DNA of 64,000 nt from Pseudogracilibacillus sp. (GCA_026169815.1 JAPFDT010000001.1:1-64000); one strand, 5' to 3'. Counted from the stretch's first letter, positions 20,760 to 31,961 are shown. Notes: a model not told the origin generated them from the letters alone. Numbers and translations: made by a program.

Positions 20760-21748
20760 GAAGTATTATCTTCCTGCAAAAGTAAAACCTGAAGAATTTT
20801 CTCAAAGTTGGGCTAATAATTGGTTAGTAAAAGAAGTAAGTAATAACATAATTATACTAAGATTGGATTCTCTTAAAAATCATATATTATCTATCATTGG
20901 ACATTTAAAGTTAGAAAAGATTACTAATTTTATGTTAGTTGAGTTAATGAATAACTTAACGAGAAAGGATAATCAGAAAGGAGGTTTATCAACTTCAAAT
21001 AAACAGGAAGTATATAAAGTGTTATCAAGCATTTTCAACCGTGCTGTTGACTGGGATATGCTTAAAGACAATCCAATGAAAGGAGTACTTATGCCAAGGG
21101 AGATAAAAGATCATGATAAAAAATAAATGTGTTACCGAAAGAGAAGTTAGCGCTTTAATGGATTTACTACGCAGTGAACCAGCACCATTTCATTGGTTTA
21201 TATTCATTAGATTAGCCATCGCTACCGGAATGCGTAGAGGTAACTATTAGGACTAGAATAGAAACATATTAATTTGGAAGCTGGTGTAATTGAAATAAAA
21301 CAAATTATTTCAAAACTAAAACTGGTGGACATGAACTAAAACCACCTAAATCTAATAGTGTGTGTACTATATCTATATCCGATATTATAGTTAACGATTT
21401 TAAAAAATATAAGTTACATTGTAAAAAGGAAAAGGTGAAATTAGGAAACCAATGGAAAGAAACGAAACACAACTAGGCTTTCTTTAGCAATAAAGGTATG
21501 CATTTCCATGTAGATACTCCCACAATGTGGTAGAGGAGATTTCTCAAAAGAAATGAACATAAACTCACTAGACTTCATGATTTACGTCATACATACGCTA
21601 CCTTATTAATAGAAAAAATGTACATGTCAAAGTTATTAGTGAAAGATTAAGACATAAGAAAATATCAACAACAATGGATATATACGGTCATAAAACAGAA
21701 AAAGTAGATAAGGAAACAAGCGAAAAACTTAATAGTGTATTTACGTAG
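20760..21748 (+). pseudogene. int: Decayed tyrosine integrase of the island
   Basis: Frame-broken pieces: YLDSLKNHILSIIGHLKLEKIT...FNRAVDWDMLKDNPMKGV / VTEREVSALMDLLRSEPAPFHWFIFIRLAIATGMRRG / LHDLRHTYATLLIE..ISERLRHKKISTTMDIYGHKTEKVDKETSEKLNSVFT*. Confidence 0.88.
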
Positions 21749-21760
21749 CTCAATCATTGG

Positions 21761-21797
21761 CTCAGGTTTATTTATATAAATCTGAGCTTTTTTACAT
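21761..21797 (+). terminator. Terminator after integrase pseudogene
   Basis: GGCTCAGGTTTATTTATATAAATCTGAGCTTTTTT. Confidence 0.8.
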
Positions 21798-21980
21798 TCT
21801 TAAATACTCCACATATCTTTCCCTATGCACGGAACATACACAAATCTTGCACAAAAATCTATAATAAGTGATTATACTCCATTACAAACCATTAGAATCT
21901 CCTTATGAGATAACCTCTATAAAACCTTTCATATCAACAATTGTTAATAATTGTTGTTAATCTAATTAAATGATAGAGAT

Positions 21981-22069
21981 TGCGTGGCACTCAGGAGGTC
22001 GTCGGTTCAAGCCCGACATGCTCCATCACAGGAAAACACCTGCAGATTAACGTTTGTAGGTATTTTTTG
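21981..22069. repeat. attR-like repeat: partial tRNA-Ala 3' half plus terminator
   Basis: Near-identical copy of 12389-12477. Confidence 0.92.
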
Positions 22070-22736
22070 TTTGTAAATTCATATCTAAAATATAGCAATA
22101 TACTGAATGCGATGTTACATTTTATGAATTGCTTGCTCTTGTTGATCACTACTAGCATCGAATAGCATCTTTAAATGAACAGACTAGCCGCTGTCCAATG
22201 CTGATTCGAAAATCCGTTGATTATTCGTTTTCACTTTATATGCTAAGGATATTGTGTTCTTCTGTCTTAATGTTCGATGAGCTATCAATTGCTTGATCAT
22301 CTAATTCATCACTATCTATTACTATTTCTACTTTGATGTTCAGTATCTTAAGATTTACTTGACACATCTTCTTCTACATTACCATATACAGAGAACCCCA
22401 ACACTATTGTAAATAATAAGAAACTAATAAAAGACATTCTTTTTAATATTTTTATCGTTACTTCTTCTACTTATGTAATTAACCTTTTTCTATAATTCAG
22501 ATTTTTAAAATTATCCACCTTACTTAATAATTAAATATATTGATAAATAATTCATAATATCTCTGCATTAAATATTTGTTTACCGTCTATTGATGTTGCT
22601 TTATCAGCAATTAGTTGAATAATAAACATCTTTTTATTGTGTACCTGCTAGTTGCTCTTCACCATACCTCTTTCGATATCTAGTCAATGAAACAGATTCA
22701 AATGTTTGGCACAAATCTACAATATCTTGTTATAAA

Positions 22737-22754
22737 ATGCCAATTTTTTGGCAT
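22737..22754. promoter_or_regulatory. Candidate activator (UAS) palindrome upstream of sigma-54 promoter
   Basis: ATGCCAA-TTTT-TTGGCAT, perfect 7-bp arms, about 50-70 bp upstream of the -24 element. Confidence 0.65.
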
Positions 22755-22805
22755 ATTTCTTCTTTCTAATGATATTAAACATTGTAATTACGCATTTTAT
22801 AAAGT

Positions 22806-22821
22806 TGGCATACAACTTGCA
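22806..22821 (+). promoter_or_regulatory. Sigma-54 (-24/-12) promoter
   Basis: TGGCATACAACTTGCA: GG and GC spacing exactly matches TGGCAC-N5-TTGCA. Confidence 0.85.
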
Positions 22822-22856
22822 TTAAATATAAGCAACAACAAAAAGGAGGAAATAAA

Positions 22857-23873
22857 ATGAAAGCAAAAGCAGCAGTAGTAAATGAGTTTAACGAAAAATT
22901 AGAGGTAAAAGAAGTAACAATAAGTAAGCCTGGACTAGGCGAAATTTTAGTGAAAATGGAGGCATGTGGGGTTTGTCATACAGACTTACACGCTGCACAA
23001 GGAGATTGGCCAGTTAAACCAAAACTTCCAGTTATACCTGGCCATGAAGGGGTAGGAATTGTAGAAGAAATCGGTGAAGGCGTAACATCGATTAAAGTTG
23101 GTGATCGTGTTGGAATTCCTTGGTTGTTTAAAGCATGTGGGGAATGTGAGTTTTGTCTAGCTGGAAAAGAAACACTTTGTATGGATCAATTAAATGGTGG
23201 TTACTCTGCGGATGGAGCTTTCTCTGAATATTGTGTTGCCTCTGCTGATTATGTGGCACGTATCCCAGAAAATGTTGATTCTGTTGAAATAGCACCAATT
23301 TTATGTGCTGGAGTAACAACATATAAAGCATTAAAAATATCTGGAGCTAAACCAGGTGATTGGGTAGCCATTTATGGAATTGGTGGCCTTGGACACGTCG
23401 CTTTACAGTATGCTAAAGCTATGGGATTCAAAGTCGTTGCCGTCGATATACAGGATGATAAATTAACATTAGCAAAAGAATTAGGTGCTGACTTAACGAT
23501 AAATGGTAAAAACACGGATCCAGTAGAGAAAATCAAAGAGGAAACAGGTGGGGTTCAATCTTCCATTAGTGTAGCAGTAACTAAAGTTGCATTTGAACAA
23601 GCATATCATTCCGTTAAACGAGGAGGATCTGTTGTATTGGTAGGATTACCAAATGATGAGATTCCTGTTCCAATCTTTGATACCGTATTAAACGGTGTAA
23701 GTGTAAAAGGTTCAATAGTTGGAACTAGAAAAGACATGCAGGAAGCATTACAATTTGCAGCAGATGGTAAAGTAAAAGCAATCGTATCAACTGCTAAGCT
23801 CGAGAACATTAACGATGTATTAAATGACATGGTACACGGAAAAATTAATGGACGTGTTGTATTAGAATTTTAA
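22857..23873 (+). CDS. Zinc-dependent alcohol dehydrogenase (AdhP/AdhT type)
   Basis: 338 aa; [30 protein letters not shown], zinc-binding [45 protein letters not shown]. Confidence 0.94.
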   Translation: MKAKAAVVNEFNEKLEVKEVTISKPGLGEILVKMEACGVCHTDLHAAQGDWPVKPKLPVIPGHEGVGIVEEIGEGVTSIKVGDRVGIPWLFKACGECEFCLAGKETLCMDQLNGGYSADGAFSEYCVASADYVARIPENVDSVEIAPILCAGVTTYKALKISGAKPGDWVAIYGIGGLGHVALQYAKAMGFKVVAVDIQDDKLTLAKELGADLTINGKNTDPVEKIKEETGGVQSSISVAVTKVAFEQAYHSVKRGGSVVLVGLPNDEIPVPIFDTVLNGVSVKGSIVGTRKDMQEALQFAADGKVKAIVSTAKLENINDVLNDMVHGKINGRVVLEF

Positions 23874-24032
23874 GTTGTTGTTACGTAAATATTTAAAAAT
23901 GCAATCTAGAAAAAGTATCTGTGCGTAACATTCTATCAGCTACAAATCCTAATGACCTAATGACAACAAGAAAATAAGATATAATGAGCATCTTCAAAAA
24001 CTAAAAAAATGTTAGCGTTACCAATCAACATC

Positions 24033-24062
24033 AAGGAGAAGTAACATTACTTCTCCTCTAAA
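24033..24062 (+). terminator. Hairpin between adh and aldehyde dehydrogenase genes
   Basis: AAGGAGAAGTAACATTACTTCTCCTCTAAATT. Confidence 0.6.
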
Positions 24063-24091
24063 TTATATTTCACTAGAAAAGAGGTAGAATA

Positions 24092-25609
24092 ATGATTTAC
24101 GAACAACCAGGACATGTTAATGCAGTAGTACAATTTAAAAAACGCTATGATAATTATATTAATGGTAAATGGACACCTCCTGTAAAAGGAAATTATTTTG
24201 ATAATCCTACGCCTGTTACGGGAGAGTCTTTTTGTGAAGTTGCAAGATCGACAAAAGAAGATATTGAACTTGCATTAGATGCTGCACACATGGCAAAAGA
24301 TGCTTGGGGTAAAACATCTCCTACTGAGAGAGCAAATATTTTATTGAAAATCGCTAATCGAATGGAAGCAAATTTAGAAAAATTAGCGGTCGCTGAAACA
24401 TGGGATAATGGGAAAGCAGTACGAGAAACATTGAATGCAGATATTCCACTAGCCATCGATCACTTCCGATATTTTGCAAGTGCAATTCGTACGCAAGAAG
24501 GAACGTTAAGTCAAATTGATAACGATACTGTAGCATATCATTTCAATGAACCATTAGGTGTCGTTGGTCAAATTATTCCATGGAACTTTCCATTATTAAT
24601 GGCAACATGGAAATTAGCTCCGGCACTCGCTGCTGGAAATTGTATCGTATTAAAACCAGCTGAACAAACACCGGCATCTATTATGGTCTTAATAGAATTA
24701 ATCGAAGACCTCTTACCTAATGGTGTATTAAACGTTGTAAATGGATTCGGTGTAGAAGCTGGTAAACCATTAGCTTCCAACCCAAGGATTCAGAAAATTG
24801 CTTTTACAGGAGAAACGACTACTGGACGTTTAATTATGCAATATGCATCGGAAAACATTATTCCTGTCACCTTAGAATTAGGTGGGAAATCTCCAAATAT
24901 TTTCTTTAAAGATATCATGGAAAAGGATGACGAATTTTTAGATAAGGCAATTGAAGGTTTCGTCATGTTTGCACTTAACCAAGGAGAAGTATGCACATGT
25001 CCATCCCGAGCTTTAATTGACACATCCATTTATGATGACTTTATAGAAAGAGCCATTAAACGTGTAAACATGATTAAAACTGGTAATCCATTAGATACGG
25101 ATACCATGATGGGAGCCCAAGCTTCAACAGAACAAATGGAAAAAATCAAATCTTACTTGGACATCGGTAAGCAAGAAGGTGCTGAATGTTTAACAGGAGG
25201 AGATATCAATCAAATTGATGGACTAGAAAATGGTTATTACATTAAACCTACCGTGTTTAAAGGTCATAATAAGATGAGAGTTTTCCAAGAGGAAATTTTT
25301 GGTCCGGTTGTATCTGTAGCAAAGTTTGAATCTGATGAAGAAGCATTAGAAATTGCTAATGATACTTTATACGGTCTAGGAGCCGGAGTATGGTCGCGTG
25401 AAATAAATAAAGCATATCGTTTTGGTCGCAATATTCAAGCTGGACGGGTTTGGACAAATTGTTATCATGCATATCCTGCTCATGCAGCATTCGGTGGCTA
25501 CAAACAATCAGGTATTGGCCGCGAAAACCATTTAATGATGTTAAGTCATTATCAACAAACGAAAAACTTACTCGTTAGTTACGCAGATGAAAAACAAGGA
25601 TTCTTTTAA
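24092..25609 (+). CDS. NAD-dependent aldehyde dehydrogenase (acetaldehyde dehydrogenase-like)
   Basis: 505 aa; [52 protein letters not shown] catalytic Cys. Confidence 0.94.
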   Translation: MIYEQPGHVNAVVQFKKRYDNYINGKWTPPVKGNYFDNPTPVTGESFCEVARSTKEDIELALDAAHMAKDAWGKTSPTERANILLKIANRMEANLEKLAVAETWDNGKAVRETLNADIPLAIDHFRYFASAIRTQEGTLSQIDNDTVAYHFNEPLGVVGQIIPWNFPLLMATWKLAPALAAGNCIVLKPAEQTPASIMVLIELIEDLLPNGVLNVVNGFGVEAGKPLASNPRIQKIAFTGETTTGRLIMQYASENIIPVTLELGGKSPNIFFKDIMEKDDEFLDKAIEGFVMFALNQGEVCTCPSRALIDTSIYDDFIERAIKRVNMIKTGNPLDTDTMMGAQASTEQMEKIKSYLDIGKQEGAECLTGGDINQIDGLENGYYIKPTVFKGHNKMRVFQEEIFGPVVSVAKFESDEEALEIANDTLYGLGAGVWSREINKAYRFGRNIQAGRVWTNCYHAYPAHAAFGGYKQSGIGRENHLMMLSHYQQTKNLLVSYADEKQGFF

Positions 25610-25718
25610 ACTTTATTCTCAATCATTGTCTTGCATGAAATAGAATGAACGTCATTACTGTTACACAAAGTTTCATCATGTATTTGACTTTCTATCCTGG
25701 TAAGCAGTAATGATACTT

Positions 25719-27224
25719 TTACTGCTTACCTTTCTCTTTTAATAAATAACGCAACCGTCGATCTGTAATTTGTAACCGTTGTGCCGCTTCTTTACGATTA
25801 CCAATTGTATGTTGTAGTGTCTTTTCAATGTATGCACTGCCAATCATTTTCTCCAAGTTCTTTACACGCTCAAGAACCTCTTCTAATGGAACTATCGTGT
25901 CCTGCTTCCATATCGTCATTATTTCCTCTAACCATAATTCCATAAACTCATCGAAGTTTGGCGTAGTTTCCATCTGTTTTTGGCTATTGTTTCCTTTTAG
26001 TTCTTCGCTTTGGGAAAAATATGCTATATTATTTTCTGCATCATAGTCTCTTAGTAACTTAGGTAAATGTGCACTAGTAATGACAGTTTCATTTACATCC
26101 ATGAGTGATGTAGCACGTTTTATCATATTTGATAATTCACGAACATTACCTGGCCAATTGTAATTTTCCAATATTTCTATCGCCTGTTGTTGAAAAGTGA
26201 AAGATTCTTTATTTTTTTCCATCATGTGCTGTGCAATTGTCATAATATCACGCTTTCGTTCTCTTAATGAAGGAATGTGTAAATTGACAACATCAAGTCT
26301 GTACAATAAATCTTCCCTAAAACATCCCCGTTTTACTGCTTTACGTAGTTCAACATTCGTTGCAGAAATTATACGTGTATTGGTTTTACGTATCTCTTCC
26401 CCACCCACTCGCATAAAATCTCCCGTTTCTAATACTCGTAATAATTTAACTTGTGTGGCAGGAGAAGCTTCTCCAATTTCATCTAAAAATAATGTTCCTT
26501 TACTAGCAATTTCAAATACACCACGCCGTTCCTTCACTGCACCCGTAAATGCACCCTTTTCATGACCAAATAATTCACTTTCTAACATGGATTCCGACAA
26601 GGCGCCACAATTAATTCTAATGTATGGTTGTTCACTACGGTTACTTGCTAAATGGATGAAGTGTGCTAATAACTCTTTGCCTGTTCCTGTTTCTCCTTGG
26701 ATTAACACATTAATATTTTTACTAGCAATTTTAAAAGATAATGTTAACAATCGCTTAAGATTTTCTTCTTTTCCAAAAATAATCCCGCTCATTTGCGCTA
26801 ATTCTAAAATATTATTTTCAGCAGTAGTTACTTCATTTTTTAACAAATGATCAATCATCTTTTCAATTTCTTCTATTTCAGCAAACGGTTTTTCAATATA
26901 ATCACTTGCTCCTAATCTAATCGCTTCAACTGCTGTCTTTACAGTACTATATCCCGTCATAATAACTACTTTACATGCTGGCATTTTTTCATGCAATTTT
27001 TGCAGTAAGTGAAGTCCGTTTGTGTCAGGTAATTTGACATCTAGCATCGCCAACCGAAAAGCACGTCCTTCACATAACATATCAAAGTCTGCACCACTAT
27101 AGCCAACCGTCACATTGTGGCCGCGTTCTTCTAATAAGTATTTTAAAAAAGTCCCTACTTCTTTTTCATCATCAATAATTAAGATATTTGCCATTGCTTC
27201 CTCCATTATCCACTTTCTATACAT
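25719..27224 (-). CDS. Sigma-54-dependent response regulator (NtrC family: receiver, AAA+, Fis-type HTH)
   Basis: 501 aa; REC domain (DDEKEV..AMLDVKLPDTNG..KPFAE), GETGTGKELLAHFIH, GAFTGA, FLDEIGEASPATQVKLLRVLE, C-terminal HTH TIGNRKEAAQRLQITDRRLRYLLKEK. Confidence 0.95.
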   Translation of the reverse strand: MYRKWIMEEAMANILIIDDEKEVGTFLKYLLEERGHNVTVGYSGADFDMLCEGRAFRLAMLDVKLPDTNGLHLLQKLHEKMPACKVVIMTGYSTVKTAVEAIRLGASDYIEKPFAEIEEIEKMIDHLLKNEVTTAENNILELAQMSGIIFGKEENLKRLLTLSFKIASKNINVLIQGETGTGKELLAHFIHLASNRSEQPYIRINCGALSESMLESELFGHEKGAFTGAVKERRGVFEIASKGTLFLDEIGEASPATQVKLLRVLETGDFMRVGGEEIRKTNTRIISATNVELRKAVKRGCFREDLLYRLDVVNLHIPSLRERKRDIMTIAQHMMEKNKESFTFQQQAIEILENYNWPGNVRELSNMIKRATSLMDVNETVITSAHLPKLLRDYDAENNIAYFSQSEELKGNNSQKQMETTPNFDEFMELWLEEIMTIWKQDTIVPLEEVLERVKNLEKMIGSAYIEKTLQHTIGNRKEAAQRLQITDRRLRYLLKEKGKQ

Positions 27225-28852
27225 AACGGGAGCTGTAATGTAAATGAACTCCCCTTACCAGGCGTACTTTCTACAATGATGTTACCTTGATGCGATTCGG
27301 CAATCCCCAAACTAACCGATAATCCTAGACCTGTTCCTTTTCGAACTTGTTTCGTTGTAAAAAATGGATCAAAAATATTACCTCTTTCCTCATCACTCAT
27401 TCCTATACCATTATCACGAACTGTGACATAAACAAATTCCTCACATTGACTTGATTCAATTTTAATTTGCTTAGTTGATTCACGCTCTTTCAGTGCATCT
27501 TTAGCATTTAACATTAAATTAATTATTACTTGTTCAATTTGCTGGGCACTACCGTCGATTAGTGGCATCTGCTCAGCCAAATTCAATTCAACATAAATTT
27601 GGTCTTGCTCCATTTGATATCCAACCATACCTAACACATTATGAATTGCTTCATTTATCGAACATCGCTCAAATAAATATTCATCTTGTCTAGAAAAGGT
27701 TAATAGGTTTCGAATAATATTTTGACTTCTCCTTCCACACTCATAAATATCACGTAACAAATGAATTGTTGGACTATCCTCTTGTTCTTTTCGTAATAAT
27801 ATTTGTGAATTTCCTAAGATAGCTGTTAATGGATTATTTAATTCATGAGCAACACCGGCAGCCATCTCACCGATTGCAGCAAGCTTACTAGACTGCATAA
27901 TTTGCACTTCATATTGTCGTTTATTGGTAATATCGCGAACATAAACAATAATATGGAGTACTTTTCCCCTTTCGTGAAATACGGGATATGCATATACTTC
28001 ACAATATGCTTTATTAAACAGTTTCAACTCTTCATTAATTGCATTTTGCTCTTTTATACACCGTTCCATAATAGTTTCGGAAGGTACATTTTCTCCATAT
28101 AAAACATCATGTAAATTTAGATTATTTTCTTGTAAATGAAAAAAATCCTTCGCTGTTTCATTCGCTTGTACAATGTTCCCCTCTAAATCAACGAGAAAGA
28201 TTGGATCTTTTACTGCTGTAAATGTTTGCTCCCATTCATTTTTCTTTTGTAATACCTCCCTATACAGGCGAACATTTTCATGTGAAACGGCAATTTGATC
28301 TGTTAACTGTTGGAAGAAACGTAAATCATCAGCATCATATTCGATAACTTCATTACTGCCTAAACTAAATAATCCTATTATTTTCCCTTGTACATACATT
28401 GGAAATATAATCACCTGTCTTAATTCCAAATGTTTAAAAGGTTCGAGTTCAATATACGAATCAGTTTTATTTAAAATATAATTACGATATTTATTATCTT
28501 GTACCACTTCCCAATACAAGGAGTGGTCTTGTTGAAGGATTGGACCAATTTGTTGGTAACTATCGACTTTGGGATAAATTGTGTGAACATGTAATTGTTC
28601 TGATTCATAATGTAATTCAAATAATCCTAAATAACTAAATGAAAAGAATGGTCTCATTTTTTTCAAAATAAATTGCAATATATCATTCATTGACATTTCA
28701 ATATTAAAACCTTTCATTACATCATTAATAATTTCCAATTGAATGTTTTTCTTTTTCATTTCTGTCACGGAATTTTTTAATGCGACATAATAATTTCGTT
28801 TAGATGATTGCACACCTACGAGTCGATCAATCATCGCCTGTCTATTAGTCAT
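27206..28852 (-). CDS. Sensor histidine kinase with GAF and PAS domains
   Basis: 548 aa; GAF-like N-terminus, PAS (FLVDLEGNIVQANETAKDFF), H-box GEMAAGVAHELNNPLTAILGN, G-boxes GIGMSDEERGNIFDPFFTTK. Confidence 0.93.
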   Translation of the reverse strand: MTNRQAMIDRLVGVQSSKRNYYVALKNSVTEMKKKNIQLEIINDVMKGFNIEMSMNDILQFILKKMRPFFSFSYLGLFELHYESEQLHVHTIYPKVDSYQQIGPILQQDHSLYWEVVQDNKYRNYILNKTDSYIELEPFKHLELRQVIIFPMYVQGKIIGLFSLGSNEVIEYDADDLRFFQQLTDQIAVSHENVRLYREVLQKKNEWEQTFTAVKDPIFLVDLEGNIVQANETAKDFFHLQENNLNLHDVLYGENVPSETIMERCIKEQNAINEELKLFNKAYCEVYAYPVFHERGKVLHIIVYVRDITNKRQYEVQIMQSSKLAAIGEMAAGVAHELNNPLTAILGNSQILLRKEQEDSPTIHLLRDIYECGRRSQNIIRNLLTFSRQDEYLFERCSINEAIHNVLGMVGYQMEQDQIYVELNLAEQMPLIDGSAQQIEQVIINLMLNAKDALKERESTKQIKIESSQCEEFVYVTVRDNGIGMSDEERGNIFDPFFTTKQVRKGTGLGLSVSLGIAESHQGNIIVESTPGKGSSFTLQLPLCIESG

Positions 28853-28994
28853 TCCTAGTCCCCCCTATGATTCAATTATTAATGATATACACCTGTAACG
28901 ATAAATGATATGTAGATTAGTTGTAATCCTTATGTAATGCAAGTTCATTAAGAACTTCTATCACTGTATAGCTCTTTTTTAGAGTTTATGCTAT

Positions 28995-30152
28995 TTATAG
29001 TGCTTGGATAAATAATCGTTCAATATCTTGCTCTGTTATATCCCGAGGATTTGTAATCATACATGCATCCTCAATCGCATCTGCACTAATTTTTTTAGCA
29101 TCTTGTTTTGTTAACCCTAACTCACTTAGCCGTTTTGGTGCACCGATATCATGTGCTAATTGTTTTACTAATTCTACAGCATCTTGTCCTGAATCACTCC
29201 ATCTTTTTTCTTCTCCTGAAAGTAATGTTACAATCCGTGCAAATTTATCTGGTGCCGAAATATAATTAAATTCCATCACATGCGGTAATAGTATTCCATT
29301 TACATCCCCATGAGGTAATAAAAATTTCCCACCAATTGCGTGGCTCATTCCGTGTACAGCACCTAAAATAGCATTCGAAAAAGCTAAACCAGCCTGAAGA
29401 CTTGCCATCGCCATATTTTTCTTCGCCTCTTCGTTTAGTTTTGATGCGACGGATTGACGTAAATATTTTGCAACTAACAATATAGCGTTTTCTGCATGTA
29501 CATCCGTTAATGGTGTCGCCGCTATACTTAAATACGATTCAATACCATGTGTTAACACATCTAACCCTGTTGTCGCTGTTAATAAGGCACTTTTTGTACG
29601 CAATGTTTCTGGATCTATAATAGCAATATCAGGAACTAGTGACTTGGAAATAATCGTTAGTTTCTTGTTATGTTCCGAATCTAATATAATAGAAAACTGA
29701 GAGACCTCCGAACCAGAACCAGCCGTAGTAGCTACCATAACAAGTGGTGGTAACGGCATACTTATTTTGTCAACACCTTCATAGTCACCAATATCGCCAC
29801 CATTCGTTGCTAAAATTGCTATTGCTTTTGCTACATCTATTGCACTCCCACCACCAACACCGAGAATGGCATCACATTCTGCATTCAAATAATGAGCCAA
29901 CCCTTTTGTTACTTCAAAATCTTTCGGATTTGTTGTCAAATCTGAAAATACAGAATAACTTAAACCTACTTCATGACAACTTTGAACAACTAATTCTAAC
30001 CAACCAGATTCAACGACACCTGGATCTGTGACAATTAGTATTTTTTGAGCCCCAAGACGAATACAACTCTCGCCTACCTGTTTTATGGAACCGTTTCCAA
30101 ATATAACTTCAGGCATAACAAATTTATATACTTCCATGAAGATCCCCCACAT
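28995..30152 (-). CDS. Iron-containing (group III) alcohol dehydrogenase
   Basis: 385 aa; AILGVGGGSAIDVAKAIA, TTAGSGSEVSQF, ILGAVHGMSHAIGG. Confidence 0.93.
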   Translation of the reverse strand: MWGIFMEVYKFVMPEVIFGNGSIKQVGESCIRLGAQKILIVTDPGVVESGWLELVVQSCHEVGLSYSVFSDLTTNPKDFEVTKGLAHYLNAECDAILGVGGGSAIDVAKAIAILATNGGDIGDYEGVDKISMPLPPLVMVATTAGSGSEVSQFSIILDSEHNKKLTIISKSLVPDIAIIDPETLRTKSALLTATTGLDVLTHGIESYLSIAATPLTDVHAENAILLVAKYLRQSVASKLNEEAKKNMAMASLQAGLAFSNAILGAVHGMSHAIGGKFLLPHGDVNGILLPHVMEFNYISAPDKFARIVTLLSGEEKRWSDSGQDAVELVKQLAHDIGAPKRLSELGLTKQDAKKISADAIEDACMITNPRDITEQDIERLFIQAL

Positions 30153-30347
30153 TCTTATCGCTATATCCGCTTTATATTATGATACATTATACCATAATAT
30201 CTTATCATTGAACGGTTACAGTCGTATTTTTCTTAATAAGAAACTGTTCAGAGAAAAACAGAATTAAATATAACAAAACTCGAAAATCAGCAAGTACAGT
30301 TCTCAAATATACTTAAATCAACGCCTTACCTACATATATATAACATA

Positions 30348-30383
30348 CAAAAATCAGGAGCGGGCTCAACCCTCTCCTGATTT
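30348..30383 (-). terminator. Terminator of cstA-family gene
   Basis: AAATCAGGAG...CTCCTGATTT hairpin. Confidence 0.85.
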
Positions 30384-30398
30384 ATTTTTGTCAGTAGC

Positions 30399-31889
30399 TT
30401 ATGCAGCTATATCAACATCAGTTTCAACTTCATCTTTCTTATTGTTTCTAGCTTTCACAAAGAACATTACAGTTAAAATCACTGTTAAAATGAGTCCAAG
30501 AACATAGGATACATTTAAATCTAGGCGGAAGCCGATTTGTGCATTTAGAATATAGACGAATACCATATAAGTAATAAAGATTGCTGGGAACAAGGCAATA
30601 AAGTAATTTTTACCTTTAATAAATAAATACATTGTTCCTATCCACAAGGCAATCGCTGCTGTAGCTTGGTTCGCCCAAGAGAAATACCGCCATAAAATAT
30701 TGAAGTCAATTTGTGTTAACAAGATAGAGATTGCAAATAATGGAATAGCTATCGCTAATCGTTTCGCTACTTTTTTCTGATCTATTTTCAAATAGTCAGC
30801 AATAATCGAACGTGCAGCTCGGAAAGCTGTATCTCCTGACGTAATCGGAAGAACAATAGCTCCTAACACCGCAACTGTACCACCAACTGCACCTAGTAAT
30901 GTTATCGAAACTTCATTTACAACTGCTGATGGAGTTCCTGTATCAATAAACTCACTTAATGTTTGACCATCTAATAAACTCATCGCCGCAGCAGCCCAAA
31001 TCATCGCTATTACTGCTTCAGCAATCATCATACCGTAAAATACATAACGACCTTCCGATTCTTTTTTCACTGTTCTAGAAATAATTGGTGATTGTGTCGC
31101 ATGGAAACCAGATAAAGCTCCACAAGTAATTGTAAAGAATAAAATTGGGAAAATTGGTAGTTTTTCCGGATGCCAGTTTGATAACGTCATTTCTGGAATC
31201 GTATAATCGGAAAATAACAATGCCCCTCCAACACCAACTGTACCAATTAATAATATCGCTCCAAAATACGGGTATAGTCTACCGATAATTTTATCAATCG
31301 GTAAAATAGTTGATAAGAAATAGTAAGCAAAAATAACCGCTATTAAAATACTCAAACTAACTTTATGGTTTAATACAATTGCAAGTAATGATGCCGGTGT
31401 TGTTACAAAAACTGTTCCAACTAATAGTAATAATAAAAGTGCAAAAATGTTTACAATATGCTTAGAAAATTTCCCTAAAAACTTTCCAGCCAACTCAGGA
31501 ATATGTGCTCCCTTATTTCGGATTGAGATCATCCCTGTTAAATAATCATGAACTGCCCCAGCAAATATTGATCCAACAACAATCCAAATAAATGCAACCG
31601 GTCCAAAAAGTGCTCCCATAATCGGCCCAAAAATTGGCCCTGTACCTGCAATATTTAATAATTGAATAAGTGCATTTTTCTGTTTATGCATCGGTACATA
31701 GTCCACACCATCTTGGTTCGCATAGGCTGGTGTTTTCCGCTCATCATTTTTCGAAAATACCTTTTCAACGTATTTTCCATACGTAAAATAAGCGACGACT
31801 AAAAGTACAATTGATAATAAAAAAGTAATCATTTTTCCACCTCTGTCCCTATTGATATCGGTTTCATTGAAAAGTCTCACACTTCTCAA
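30399..31889 (-). CDS. CstA family carbon starvation/peptide or pyruvate transporter
   Basis: 496 aa multi-TM; IAGTGPIFGPIMGALFGPVAFIWIVVGSIFAGAVHDY, SGFHATQSPIISRTVKKESEGRYVFYG. Confidence 0.92.
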   Translation of the reverse strand: MRSVRLFNETDINRDRGGKMITFLLSIVLLVVAYFTYGKYVEKVFSKNDERKTPAYANQDGVDYVPMHKQKNALIQLLNIAGTGPIFGPIMGALFGPVAFIWIVVGSIFAGAVHDYLTGMISIRNKGAHIPELAGKFLGKFSKHIVNIFALLLLLLVGTVFVTTPASLLAIVLNHKVSLSILIAVIFAYYFLSTILPIDKIIGRLYPYFGAILLIGTVGVGGALLFSDYTIPEMTLSNWHPEKLPIFPILFFTITCGALSGFHATQSPIISRTVKKESEGRYVFYGMMIAEAVIAMIWAAAAMSLLDGQTLSEFIDTGTPSAVVNEVSITLLGAVGGTVAVLGAIVLPITSGDTAFRAARSIIADYLKIDQKKVAKRLAIAIPLFAISILLTQIDFNILWRYFSWANQATAAIALWIGTMYLFIKGKNYFIALFPAIFITYMVFVYILNAQIGFRLDLNVSYVLGLILTVILTVMFFVKARNNKKDEVETDVDIAA

Positions 31890-31961
31890 TAAAACGGTTA
31901 CAACTCATTATATAGTAATATTGGACAATGATTAACTTTTTTCCTTAGGATGTTAAATAAA

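Larger units (their letters stand above)
12434..22069. mobile_element. Decayed genomic island integrated at tRNA-Ala(GGC)
   Basis: Bounded by att-like direct repeats; contains an integrase pseudogene next to the distal repeat, a radC relic and a nested Tn554-like element. Confidence 0.85.

Noticed and set aside
21981-22024. Second tRNA gene
   Set aside because: Only the anticodon-stem-to-3' half is present and one stem base is mutated; it is an att duplication.
12434-22069. Novel anti-phage defence system in the island
   Set aside because: Cargo is accounted for by GNAT, cadCA, Tn554 genes and relics; no nuclease, helicase, TIR or toxin-antitoxin signature recognised.
22706-22731. TTGGCACAAATCTACAATATC as a second sigma-54 promoter
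   Set aside because: Lacks a TTGC -12 element at the correct spacing; the match at 22806-22821 is much better.
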